DNA from: Aspidiotus rigidus | Taxonomy: Eukaryota > Arthropoda > Insecta > Hemiptera > Diaspididae | Length of the DNA stretch: 64,000 bases | Direction: 5' to 3' | Assembly (NCBI GenBank): GCA_035079385.1 | Contig: JAVHKY010000012.1 | Coordinates: 682,001 to 746,000, forward strand | Shown here: positions 52,101-60,950 of the stretch, piece by piece | Numbering within the stretch: the first letter of the stretch is position 1 | How the letters are laid out: the number at the start of each line of letters is the position of its first letter | The notes under the pieces: model-generated | The model's database searches: none | The model's input: the letters and a program-made list of their open reading frames with translations, nothing else | What the model was told of the DNA's origin: nothing | Made by a program: the position numbers and the translations under genes

Positions 52101-55100
52101 TTGAGAACTTTGGGAAAAAGTCAATTTTTCAGCAATAAATATCTAGAAAATCAAACACAAATGAAATAAAATTTCAAACAAAAACTTTTTATTGAAAAAT
52201 TTTAACTGCAAAATAGATTGCCTAAACTTTCTTCCGAAGTTTGTCGAAAGTTCTGAACTTTTGGAAGGAAATCGATTGTTGTCAAATATTACAAAAAAAA
52301 TAAGCTAGAAGGAGTTCCAAACAAAAAATATTTTTCATGAATTTTACTTCATCACGGACCATTTGAACTTTATTGTCAGTCTAGTTATAATCTTGAAAAG
52401 CTTCTAAAAGTTGTGAGCATCCGAAAAAGTCGATTCATAGTAAATATTTTGGAGAACTGAGATTCAATAAGAAAAACTTTCAAACAAAAAATGTTCCTTT
52501 TGCAATTGTCTGTAAAATAGACCACTTAAACTTCCTTTTAAAAATTGTCGAACGTTCTCAGCGTTTGGAAGGAAAGTGATTGTTTCCAAATATCCTCCAC
52601 ACTAGACAGGCGCGGATCCACGGGGAGGGGGATGGGGAAAATTTTCTGCCCCCCCCCCAAAAAAAAAGGTCCTTCAAACTTTTTTTTGGATTGTTTCCCC
52701 TCCCAAAGTGATCGTCTGGATCCGCGCCTGCTAGAGCTTCATTGAGGAAAATTTTTAACCCAAAAGTGATTCTCATAAAATTCACTACATCTTTATTGTA
52801 AAGCTAATGGTCATCATAAAAAATTTATTGTGAACTTCAACATTAAAAAAAAATCTGTAGGAATCACATTGAATATTTTTTTTTATTTATTTAAAGTATT
52901 CTTATTGGTAAGTGATGCCGATAACAGTTCAGTGGTCTAGTTGCAGTCAGAGGAATAAAATCTTGATGAAGAATTGTACTTAATTTGCCGTTTGCCGACA
53001 TGCGCGTTGATGTTGCTGTACTTTGTACAAAATTAAGATAATATTCAAGCTGTTCATCCGCATATGGCGCTGCATTCTCTTAAAACCACACAAAATAGAT
53101 TTTTGAATATCTGGTAATTATTTTGAATTATTTATTCTAGAACACAATGTAAAATATAAAATATTTAAAAAAAGAATCCGGTGTTGCTCATGAAGTTGAT
53201 TGAATTGAGTTTATCATAATTGAACTAAAAAAAAAACACAAGAGTTTGAATTGAAAAAACTCTGTTTACTAAATAAAATATTTTTATAATTGAACATTCA
53301 TATGTAAAATCTTACAGCAACATCCCCGTATCGTACAAACTCTTATAACCTTACGCTTCCTCATGAGTATCACTTAGTTATTCAGTTTTCCATTATATTA
53401 GGAACAAACAGCCTCTACTATTGCCTTCTACTCATATAAGTTAACACTATATTGCTGCTGTAAGATTTTACATATGAATGTTTGATTACGAAATGATTTA
53501 ATATTTTAGAGTTTTTTGATTCAAACTCTTGTTTTTTCTTTTTAGTTCACTTACGATAAGGACAATTTAATCAACTTCATGGGCAACAGCTGAGTTTTTT
53601 TTAAATATTTAATTTGAATTATTTTTAGTTAAAAATATGTATGATGCAAACGGTGTGTGCCAAAACATTTTTTTGTTAATAAATTATAATAATTGGACTG
53701 ATAAAAAGAAGGAAACGCTCAATTGGCCCAAAGAATAACTGCATTATCAAAAAAAAAAAAAAAAAAAAAAAGGCTCCAAGGGGTATGGGAAGCGAGATAC
53801 GAGGGTACCAGATAGAAAAAAGAAAAAAAGAAAGATCCGCGGTCAAACACATACCAGTGATGTCAACACCGAAAAAACTTGTGATTTTCAAGTATGGATG
53901 AAAAAGTGACAATTTTCTTTAAAAGGGGCCTAAAAATGACTGAAGCCTAAAAAAGTGACCAAGTCACTCAAAAGTGAAAAAACTCAGAACTTTCGACAAA
54001 GTTTGGATGATAGTTTAGTCAATCTATTTTGCAGTTAGAATTTTTCAATACATAATAGTTTTTGTTTGAAATTTTATTTCATTCGTGTTTGATTTTTTAG
54101 ATATTTATTGCTGAAAAATTGACTTTTTCCCAAAGTTTTTAACTTTCGACGAACTTTTTAAGCTGATAATTGGACGCATATCAAAGTTTGTATGGTATTT
54201 TTTATAACAAATTTCACGAGGAATATTTTTTATCTGTAACTTTTCGTGATTGATGCCCAATTTTTCAAGATATTTGCAAAACATTGATTTTTGGGAGCTA
54301 GGAAGTTGGATGTATTATTCGGGGCCTTATTTTCTTTTTATTTAAAAAAAGAAAAGTAGAAAATTTGACCCACACAATATGAGATATTCGCCTTTTACCA
54401 GAAGACCGATCCGCCATTTTGGAATTGGCCGCCATCTTGGAAAGCTGCTCTTCTCAGATGTCTATCATCGTTTTTTATGTCAAGTATCACCCCTACTAAT
54501 ATATCCCAAAGTGACGCTTTGTCCCCCCACGTGGTACCAAAAACCACTATTTTCTATTATGGCCCATGGACTATTATTATATTATTTTCAGGATATGTAT
54601 CAAGATTGGAATTTAAACAATTGTAGGTATTATTACTAAAAAAATTATCCTATTTTAGAATCGTGATAATGGAATTACTTCAACATATTTTTGTTTCATC
54701 TTTTGAATTCAGGATGACGTAAACAAATTGAAGGAAATGTTGAATTTTTTCCTACGGAGCTATTTCCGAGCTATATATGATAGGTGAGGGGGGGGGACTC
54801 ACAAAAATTCCTTCCTCCGAGCTATATATGATAGAAGGGTACTTGGAAAAATCTCTATTTCTGAGCTATATTATGATAGAAGAGGACTTGAGGAAATTTC
54901 AAATTCCGAACTATATACATATAATAGGTGAGGGTCTTGGAAAAATTTCTATGGAGGGGGCGAACAAGTGGAGTGAGTGAGATCTCAAAATGTCTTTATT
55001 ATACGAGGCCTAATACAGAGTGTACTAGACTTATTTATTTATTTATCATTTTATTATACATAAATATGCATGTTTTGATAGCATTGCTATCTTCTTCAGG

Positions 55101-58100
55101 TGCAAATAAATGTGTTACGCTCAATTCAGGTAATTGCTCAATGCGCGTAATAAGCAGACGTGCTGCTCATTACTCGTACATATTGTGCAAAGTTGCTGCC
55201 CATTACGCGTAATGAGCAGGTGGAATTGACCAATGGATCGTCATTACTTTTGAAATTCAAAATCCTATTCTATTATTTATCGTGATTGTCACAACTTCTA
55301 TACTGGTGGACAAATCATGAAAATGGCTAATTTTTTCATTCCAACATTATTTCTCGAGATATTTGGGCAACCATCGGTTATGAGGGTAAGAACACTCGCT
55401 GAATCCAAATTTCATGGTTGCCAAGTCGAATTTCGCCTCCTTATGGCCCAGTCCAAGATGGCGGCCAAACTCATTTCATTTCTGTTTCAAGGTAAAACTG
55501 AAGGTTGTGGTTTTTTCTTTTTTTTTTGGGGGGGGGAGGGGGTTGCTGGTGTACAGAATTGGATTTTCAAGCTCTACTCGAAATATTGGAAATTGGTTAG
55601 GTTAAAATCACAGAGCATTCTCTCAACTGCATTATACACTAGCAAAACAAAGCATATGTACCTCAAAATTAGTCCGTGGAAATAAGATGAACTGTAAAAT
55701 GAGGAGGATTATTTAAAATTGTATAGCTCAAATAACTCGATTGATAAAGAATCATACTCGTATTTCTTAAAGGAAAAAAGGAAGAAGAATTAATAACAGA
55801 CAAACATATTTGTGAGAACATAACCATAGAACCCACGTATCTCGACTTTTGATTCCCAGGCAAGCTCATGGTGGTCTTTTTTAACAGGGAACCTGTTTTA
55901 TGGGGGGCTATTTGAGAAATCTGCCGTGCGCCATGCACCGTCCAGCGAAAAACTTGGAAAAATTTCGACCCTCGAGCCATAGATGATAGGAGAGGGACTT
56001 AGAAAAATTTCGACTCTCGAGCTATATATGATAGAAGGGGGACTTAGAAAAATTTCGACTCTCGAGCTATATATGATAGGAGGGGGACTTGGAAAAAATT
56101 TCGACTCTCGAGCTATAGATGATAGGAGGGGGACTTGGAAAAATTTCGACTCTCGAGCTATATATGATAGAAGGGGGACTTAGAAAAAAACGACGGCTTC
56201 CTTAACGAAGTTAAACGAGGAACGCAGGGAACCTGTTTTATGAGTCAAATGGGATTTGGTATTGAAAATTCAAGGAAGCCCCCCTCCTATCATATATAGC
56301 TCGACAGTCGAAATTTTTCCAAGTCCCCCTCCTATCATATATAGCTCGAGAGTCGAAATTTTTTCAAGTCCCCCTTCTATCATATAAAGCTCGAGAGTCG
56401 AAATTTTTCCAAGTCCCCCTCCTATCATATATAGCTCGAGAGTCGAAATTTTTCTAAGTCCCCCTCCTATCATATAAAGCTCGAGAGTCGAAATTTTTCT
56501 AAGTTTTTCGCTGGACGGCGCACGGCGGACGGCGCACGGCAGATTTCTCAAATAGCCCCCCATAAAACAGGTTCCCTGTTAAAATTTCGACTCTCGAGCC
56601 ATATATGATAGGAGAGGGACTTGAAAAAATTTCGACTCTCGAGCTATAGATGATAGGAGGGGGGACTTAGAAAAAATTCGACTCTCGCGCCATATGTGAT
56701 AGGAGAGGGACTAAGAAAAATTTCGACTGTCGAGCTATATATGATAGGAGGGGGACTTGGAAAAATTTCGACTCTCGAGCTATATATGATAGGAGGGGGA
56801 CTTGGAAAAATTTCGACTGTCGAGCTATATATGATAGGAAGGGAACTTGGAAAAATTTCGCTTCTCGAGCTACACATATATATGATAGCAGGGGGACTTA
56901 GAAAAATTTCAACTCTCGAGCTATCATATATAGCTGGATTATACTAGGCTTAGGTAGGTCTATGCCTTCTTTATACTAGCTTTATCTAGGTCTAGGCTTC
57001 CTTGAATTTTCATACCAAATTTCATTTGACTCATAAAACAGGTTCCTTGCGTTCCTCGTTTAACTTCGTTAAGGAAGCCGTCGTTTTTCATTTTCCCGGG
57101 TCAAAAAACCATAGAAACAATACCCCACCCTCGAACTCTAGCATTATAACTCGTATTGCCAATAAATTTGGCCTTAATTTGAGCCAAATTTGGGTCCTCA
57201 TCTTGGCTGTATGTGATCCTAATATCTCAAGTAGAGAGTTTAAAGATCCAATTCTGTACACCAGCACCCCCCCCCAAAAAAAAAAAAAATTACAACCTTC
57301 TGTTTTACCTTGAAACAGAAATGAAATGAGTTTGGCCGTCATCTTGGATTTGGGCCATAAGGAGGCAAAATTCAACTTGGCAACCATGAAATTAGGATTC
57401 AGCGAGTGTTTCTACCCATAAAACCGATGGTTGCCAAAATGTCTCAAGAATAGAGATGCATTTCAAGAAAAAGTCCACCTGTCTATTCGGCCTGCATGGC
57501 ACGCAGAAGTGCATACTACAGTCGAACCTCGAAATAGCGGTCACCTAAGGGGCCGAGCGAAATGACCGTTATTGAGAGGTTACCGTTATTGGGAGTGTAC
57601 GTTACATGAGGTTCGACTGTATGTCATTCTTTACGCATGTTTATCGATTGCGTTGACGCACCAACGATATCCCTTCCAATCCCCACTGAACCAAGCCGAA
57701 CCAATTTGGATTGGTTCATAAGGATGCTCAATACGCATAATGGGCAGCTAGATTGCTGCCCATTATTCGTAATAGGCAGAAAAATATTGCTGATTAATGG
57801 GCAGCAACTTTGCACAATACAAGTAATGAGCAGCACGTCTGCTTATTACGCGTATTAAGAAATTTTGAGCAATTAAGTGAATTGAGCATATGATGGGGAA
57901 GTTACCTAGAAAAATGTTTACTTCCGAGGAGAGGGGGACTTCGAAAAATTTCGAGCTGTATATGATAGGAATGGCCGAGCTCTATCAAATAGAAAGAGGA
58001 CTTGAAGAAGCTTTGGACGTCAACGTGAATTAGGCCTACTGAGGAAACCATTGAAAGAAAAATGCGCCTAGAACTTGACCTGATGAGAAAAAACCATGAA

Positions 58101-60481
58101 GATGGTGAGGTACAAAGTAAATAGATATATAGGAGTGACAATGCATACCAGTGACTCTCATAAAACAGGTTCCCTGTCTGCCTCAATTGACAAAGTTAAT
58201 GAAGGTAACCCCGAGCAGCATACCAAGTGGGCTACGAGTTTTTTAAAAAGTTAATAATATTAAGAATAATGAACGGCTTTTATTTCCATGACACTTCTTA
58301 TAACTAAATTACAATTTGAAGGTAGCCCATCTACGGGCATAAGCCTCCCCTATCCTCTTCCAACGGATTCTGTCTCTTGCATCTCTTTGCCATCCAACTC
58401 CTGCATATGACCTTATTTCGTCGATCCATCTTCTTCTTGGACGACCTCTCTATGGTCATATGGAGTCCAGTCGAGTTCTTTTCCCATCTATTATTAGATT
58501 TCCTAACCACGTGCCCAGCATATCTTAATTTTTGTTTTTTTATTATGTAACGTACATCTTTACTCTCTGTTTTTTCTCTCACTATTTTGTTCCTCACTCT
58601 TTCTGCTCTTTCAATCCCCAGCAAACTCCTTTCCATCGCCAACTGAGTTTTCCTCATTCTATTTAATTGTAAGTTAGTTGGAGCTCCTGTTTGTGATCCG
58701 TATACCAATGCCAGTAATGTGCAACTTTCCCATATCCTAATTTTGTTATTTATAGACATATTGCTTTTGTATATCTGCCTCAACGACCAATAGTTTTTCC
58801 AACCCTGATTTATTCTCCTTGATATTTCTTTATTTAGTCGTCATCTAGCGCTACCGTCTGTCCTAGGATATGGCCTCCTTAACTATCTCGATTTCTCTTC
58901 CTTCTATAGTAATCTTTTCGTCGTTATCTTCGTTTGAAACTAGTTTCGTTTTATCTGTATTTATAACTTGCCCTGACAGTTTGCTTTTTTCCTGAAATTC
59001 GTTCACCATTTCTTGAAGTTCTCTTTTACTTTGTGATATTAAGACCGTATCGTCTGCGAATCTTAAATATGTTACTGAGCCATTCCCCGTTTATTCTAAC
59101 TCCTTTTTCTTCCCAACCCAATTCCCAAAATGGCTTTTCTAGTACAGCGTTATACAGGTTTGGAGCAAGCGGGTCGCCTTGTTCAAAAAGTTAATATGTA
59201 CCTTTAAAAAAAAGGTGGTTCTTTCGTCCCGAATAAGTCTCATACATAAACCGGTTCTTCGTCACAATACACGTACTGATAACGAAAAGGTTAGAAAAAT
59301 CCACTTCGCATAATGTGAGCAGCTACTCAGAATAATGAGAAATTTTTTTAAAAATTGAAAATTTCTTGAAAACTACTTATCCGATTCTCAAAAAAACTGC
59401 AGGTGCACATCTTCAGATATAACGCTATAATACGGCCAAGTTACAAAAACTCCATCCAGTAGTTTCGGAGGAGTTCCACCAACAAAAAAAATGTATAAAT
59501 AAATAAATAAATACATACACGTATGAGGAAACCTGAACGGACGGATGTAATACCTCACTTATCTAGCAAGAAAAAACAATAATAAATATTGCACCATTTG
59601 AAGACTAATTTTCGCGTAAATCAATTCATTCTCACAATATAGGTTAACTATCGATTCCTCTGGGTACTCTTTTTACTTGATTTAATGAAAGATGAGGTGC
59701 AGCAGGAACAAAGACTCGAACTATTAAGCATCAGAAGTGATTTTGAAAAACGTAAATTAAAAAAATATATCCGCGTTGACGTTTCAAATTCTGTAATAAC
59801 CTGTTACAGATGAATTCCCCCTTCTATAGATATTTCATCTTAAAAATATAGGTGTAACCGTATAACTTCGCGAAAATCAGTCGTACTGCTCTAGATATAT
59901 GGCTTGTTACAATTTTGTTTTATTATTCAAGATTTCGATTCTACAATTAAGTGCCAACTGTTGCAACTGAATCGTGAATGAGCCACTATCTAATAATCGT
60001 TCAAATGAATAAAATTTGAGAAACATGCCAAAATCGTCGAAAAAGAAGGCGTTTTTTTCAATTCTAACATCAGTTTGGCAACAAATTGTATTCCAAGATG
60101 TTTCTTTTAAATCGAATCAATCAGTTTTCTGATTATTGAAAAAAAAAAAAAAAAAAACATTAGTGAAGGACTTGATCCGAACTTAACTAACTATTCTCTT
60201 TAGAGAGATTGAAGACAGGGATGAGGTTAATTAGAAAGAAAGGAGGGGGAGTTACGTATACTATATTCTTACATACCTAGGTACTCTTAAGTCTAGAAGC
60301 AAAAAAATATCTTACCTGGCTAATTTGCTTAATCCCAATATTTTATTTTTAGGCAGGTATCCTATAGAAACTTTACCGTAAAATGGAACTAGGTGATGCT
60401 CACACATGGAAAACATTTCAATATCTTTAACTACCACCATCTCGTCGTGTTCTTCGTCAAAAATGGCGTCATTTAAAACAT
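43689..60481 (-). CDS. GTP cyclohydrolase I (Punch), 3' four exons
   Basis: GTP cyclohydrolase I makes dihydroneopterin triphosphate, the first step to tetrahydrobiopterin and pteridine pigments; it is a homodecameric zinc enzyme. Exons in transcript order: 60481-60316 (166 nt), 44192-44161 (32), 43968-43884 (85), 43818-43689 (130, ends TGA). All have GT-AG borders and the frame is kept at every junction. The first exon has [15 protein letters not shown] with the zinc-binding Cys and His, and [17 protein letters not shown]. The second encodes [10 protein letters not shown]. The third has [12 protein letters not shown]. The last has [19 protein letters not shown], with the second zinc Cys and the catalytic-site residues, ending FLNLVHNK. 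N-terminal exons are missing and must lie beyond 64,000. The intron between the first two exons is 16,123 nt. Confidence 0.95.
44545..45370. repeat. Element bordered by GGGAATTCCC-like motifs, with a 320-bp tandem duplication
   Basis: Clusters of GGGAATTCCCAATTTCCG and TTCCCAATTCCCGGGAATTG lie at the two sides. Between them a unit of 320 bases is present twice in tandem (about 44,622-44,941 and 44,942-45,261) with very few differences; both start CAATTTGGCCGAAAATCTCC. No coding potential was seen. Confidence 0.75.
45430..45610. repeat. GGAAGTTGGAAATGGAAGT repeats
   Basis: GGAAGTTGGAAATGGAAGTC occurs at about 45,458 and 45,535, followed by a short GGAAATGGAAATGG run. This is low-complexity sequence and the frames over it are not genes. 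Confidence 0.6.
45840..46140. repeat. Fragment of the GAGCTATATATGATAGG foldback family
   Basis: Degenerate copies of the minisatellite unit (TATAGCTCGGAGGTCGGAAT; CATCATTTATATAGCTTGAAA) are followed by GTACGGCGCACGGCAAATGT, the same border sequence seen at 55.93 and 56.52 kb. Confidence 0.6.
46246..46320. repeat. Dispersed repeat shared with 19.93 kb
   Basis: CTAGTCCAAATTGGAAATAA..TCATGAGACACCTCAAATCAA matches 19,929-19,990 with a few substitutions. Confidence 0.6.
46321..48376. other. Intron sequence, unassigned
   Basis: The stretch 46,870-47,230 is GC-richer than its surroundings and open on both strands (minus-strand frame with [19 protein letters not shown]), perhaps an old retroelement fragment, but no family was recognised. 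The stretch 47,360-48,130 is AT-rich with stop-dense frames. At 48,270-48,375 a (T)GGTCGATT motif repeats about seven times. Confidence 0.4.
48640..48910 (-). pseudogene. TDP-43 N-terminal-domain-like exon, left copy (frameshifted)
   Basis: The inverted partner of 51327-51568. The C-terminal two thirds are open ([20 protein letters not shown]), but the start is in a different frame from the right copy, so the first strand of the domain is lost. Nucleotide identity to the other arm is high, so the duplication is not ancient. Confidence 0.6.
49083..49665 (-). mobile_element. 5'-truncated LINE insertion in the left arm
   Basis: The left and right arms of the composite agree on both sides (GGACGCTT ... 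CCTGGAAACGT), and only the left arm has these 580 bases. They begin with a 40-base T tract, the poly(A) tail of a minus-strand insertion. They end with a minus-strand frame reading [20 protein letters not shown], the C-terminal CCHC knuckle of Jockey/R1-like LINEs. The A-rich stretch at 49,150-49,225 lies within the tail region. Confidence 0.7.
49895..50390. repeat. Central palindrome of the composite element
   Basis: The arms 49,895-50,112 and 50,160-50,390 are nearly exact inverted copies around a spacer of about 47 bases. Anchors are GTACTGTCTTGCTAGATGAA and its complement near 50,070 and 50,195. The left arm read on plus, or the right arm read on minus, encodes an acidic stretch, [20 protein letters not shown], of unknown function. 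Confidence 0.85.
50626..50786. mobile_element. Small MITE in the right arm
   Basis: The ends GTTCAACCAGGGGCGCTATC and, inverted, GTTCAACAAAAGGCGCTATT, with an inner inverted AGCAGGAT / ATTCCGTTCC pair, give a 161-bp element without an ORF. The left arm of the composite lacks the sequence. Confidence 0.65.
50811..51210 (-). pseudogene. Unrecognised ORF next to the TDP-43-like exon
   Basis: The minus-strand frame in the right arm includes [40 protein letters not shown] and an upstream piece that, in another frame, reads [20 protein letters not shown]. The same sequence, interrupted by the LINE, is found inverted in the left arm. It could be another exon of the element's protein. I cannot name it. 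Confidence 0.3.
51327..51568 (+). CDS. TDP-43 N-terminal-domain-like exon, right copy (intact)
   Basis: An open exon of about 80 codons between a possible acceptor (TTTACCTAG, 51,310) and the donor-like G|GTTAGATT at about 51,569. From the ATG at 51331 it reads [20 protein letters not shown] and continues with [19 protein letters not shown] and MACIYPENT. Strand order, length (about 78) and the F-P-x-A-C-G-L-(K/R)-Y signature match the N-terminal oligomerisation domain of TDP-43/TBPH. The RNA-recognition motifs and tail of TDP-43 are absent nearby. The domain here is part of an inverted mobile element, so it was probably captured, or belongs to a TE protein with the same fold. It is not the host TBPH gene. 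Confidence 0.6.
51611..52606. other. Inner block and AT-rich spacer of the composite
   Basis: The stretch 51,640-51,900 is the inverted partner of 54,300-54,590. The stretch 51,950-52,560 holds degenerate direct repeats built on AAAAATT.TC.A.C.AAAACTTT phrases, with a similar inverted set at 54,000-54,290. No ORF was recognised. Confidence 0.5.
52607..52730. mobile_element. MITE, CAGGCGCGGATCCA ends, 124 bp
   Basis: The ends CAGGCGCGGATCCA and TGGATCCGCGCCTG are exact inverted complements and are flanked by CTAGA on both sides (52602-52606, 52731-52735), a 5-bp duplication. The interior has a poly-C/poly-A stretch. Confidence 0.8.
53136..53630. mobile_element. Foldback element centred near 53,390
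   Basis: The arms of about 165 bp (53,160-53,326 and 53,455-53,620) share CATTCATATGTAAAATCTTA, ACAAGAGTTTGAAT and CATGAAGTTGATT in inverted order. They are about 90 percent alike by eye. No ORF. Confidence 0.75.
55960..56940. repeat. Minisatellite of about 45-47 bp, in alternating orientation
   Basis: The unit has AAAAATTTCGACTCTCGAGC then TATATATGATAGGAGGGGGA. It reads forward at 55,960-56,190, reverse at 56,275-56,510 and forward again at 56,583-56,935, about five to seven units per block. Related single units occur at 54,770-54,950, 57,945-57,990 and 45.9-46.1 kb. The frames over it ([15 protein letters not shown]) are repeat artefacts. Confidence 0.85.
57519..57619. mobile_element. pogo/Tigger-like MITE, 101 bp
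   Basis: The ends CAGTCGAACCTCG and (inverted) CAGTCGAACCTCA, with TA on both sides (57517-57518, 57620-57621), match the CAGT.GAACCTC terminus typical of pogo/Tigger elements. Confidence 0.8.
58331..59190 (-). pseudogene. Decayed RTE-like non-LTR reverse transcriptase
   Basis: Minus-strand order is as in RTE elements. [20 protein letters not shown] at about 59,125-59,185 corresponds to the QGDPLSP box. RFADDTVL at about 59,050-59,075 is the catalytic FADD box. The thumb and tail are at 58,331-58,783, with [10 protein letters not shown] and [20 protein letters not shown] followed by LRYAGHVVR. Frameshifts separate the parts. The family's endonuclease is missing upstream, so this is a 5'-truncated dead copy. 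Confidence 0.8.
59191..60315. other. Intron spacer with a short ATAA microsatellite
   Basis: (AATA)n occurs at 59,492-59,510, next to TTTCGGAGGAGTTCCACC, which looks like the 3' tail of a LINE with a microsatellite end on the plus strand. There is an A tract at 60,139-60,157. No gene was found. Confidence 0.45.
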
Positions 60482-60950
60482 CTGAAACAGATAATTCAAA
60501 ATAGTACAGAGAGTGGAGTTGTGACAGATCTGAAGTATAATTGGTAAGATCTAATCGGATGCAAATGGATGGGCGAGTTTAACGTCACGTGTTTCAAGAA
60601 ATAAAATTTGAGTGAACTGAAACGGAGATTACGAAGACGCATTCACATGGAGAGGGGTGGTGGGTCATATAGGCTTAGTCTAATACATATTTGTATAGAG
60701 TACAATCACTTGTATTGTATGTGCAATGCCGCCCGTCCTCCATGATGGAGTAGGTGCGGGTTGCGTGTGCATTTAATTTTGTTTCCTCCAATACCGGAAT
60801 TGACCCGTTTAGCTATAACTTCAGTGTTGGAAGAATCTCCTCAGTCTACTCGGCAACCGTCAAGCTGCAGTGCCCCCAGGCATGCAAAACGTTAGAACAC
60901 ACACCACAACAACACTACCACATTACACGTAGTAGACCGCTGTTATAGTC
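60482..60950. other. GTP cyclohydrolase I intron upstream of the 166-nt exon
   Basis: Begins with the acceptor CTGTTTCAG (minus strand, 60,482-60,490). No further exon of the enzyme was found before the R1-like element, so the next exon must lie farther up or outside the window. Confidence 0.5.

Larger units (their letters stand above)
48377..54757. mobile_element. Composite inverted element, about 6.4 kb
   Basis: The outer arms of about 180 bp (48377-48556 against 54583-54757) share GTAGGAAAAAATTCAA(T/C)AT and GTTTACGTCATCC. Two more inverted pairs lie inside. The TDP-43-like exon region plus neighbours (48,570-50,112) pairs with 50,160-51,610. The block at 51,640-51,900 pairs with 54,300-54,590 (ATGGGCC...GCGAATAACTCATATT). 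The boundary sequence AGTCCATGGGC appears at both inner junctions, so the structure probably arose from one element by inverted duplication or by a second copy inserting head to head. No transposase was recognised. Confidence 0.7.
54760..58150. mobile_element. Multi-layer foldback carrying minisatellite
   Basis: Three inverted layers are visible. The outer is the GCGTAATAAGCAGACGTGCT block (55,105-55,220 against 57,735-57,890). The next is 55,305-55,590 against 57,215-57,480, with CAACCATCGGTT and CACTCGCTGAATCC. The inner is ACGACGGCTTCCTTAACGAA..CAGGGAACCTGTTTTATG (56,190-56,275 against 57,000-57,085), with a further GCCGTGCGCC / GGCGCACGGC pair at 55,920 and 56,520. The minisatellite fills the centre. 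No protein was recognised. Confidence 0.7.

Noticed and set aside
55960..56940. Regularly spaced repeats resembling a CRISPR array
   Set aside because: The whole ~46-bp unit is repeated with no unique spacers, orientation alternates, and the context is a eukaryotic intron; it is a minisatellite.
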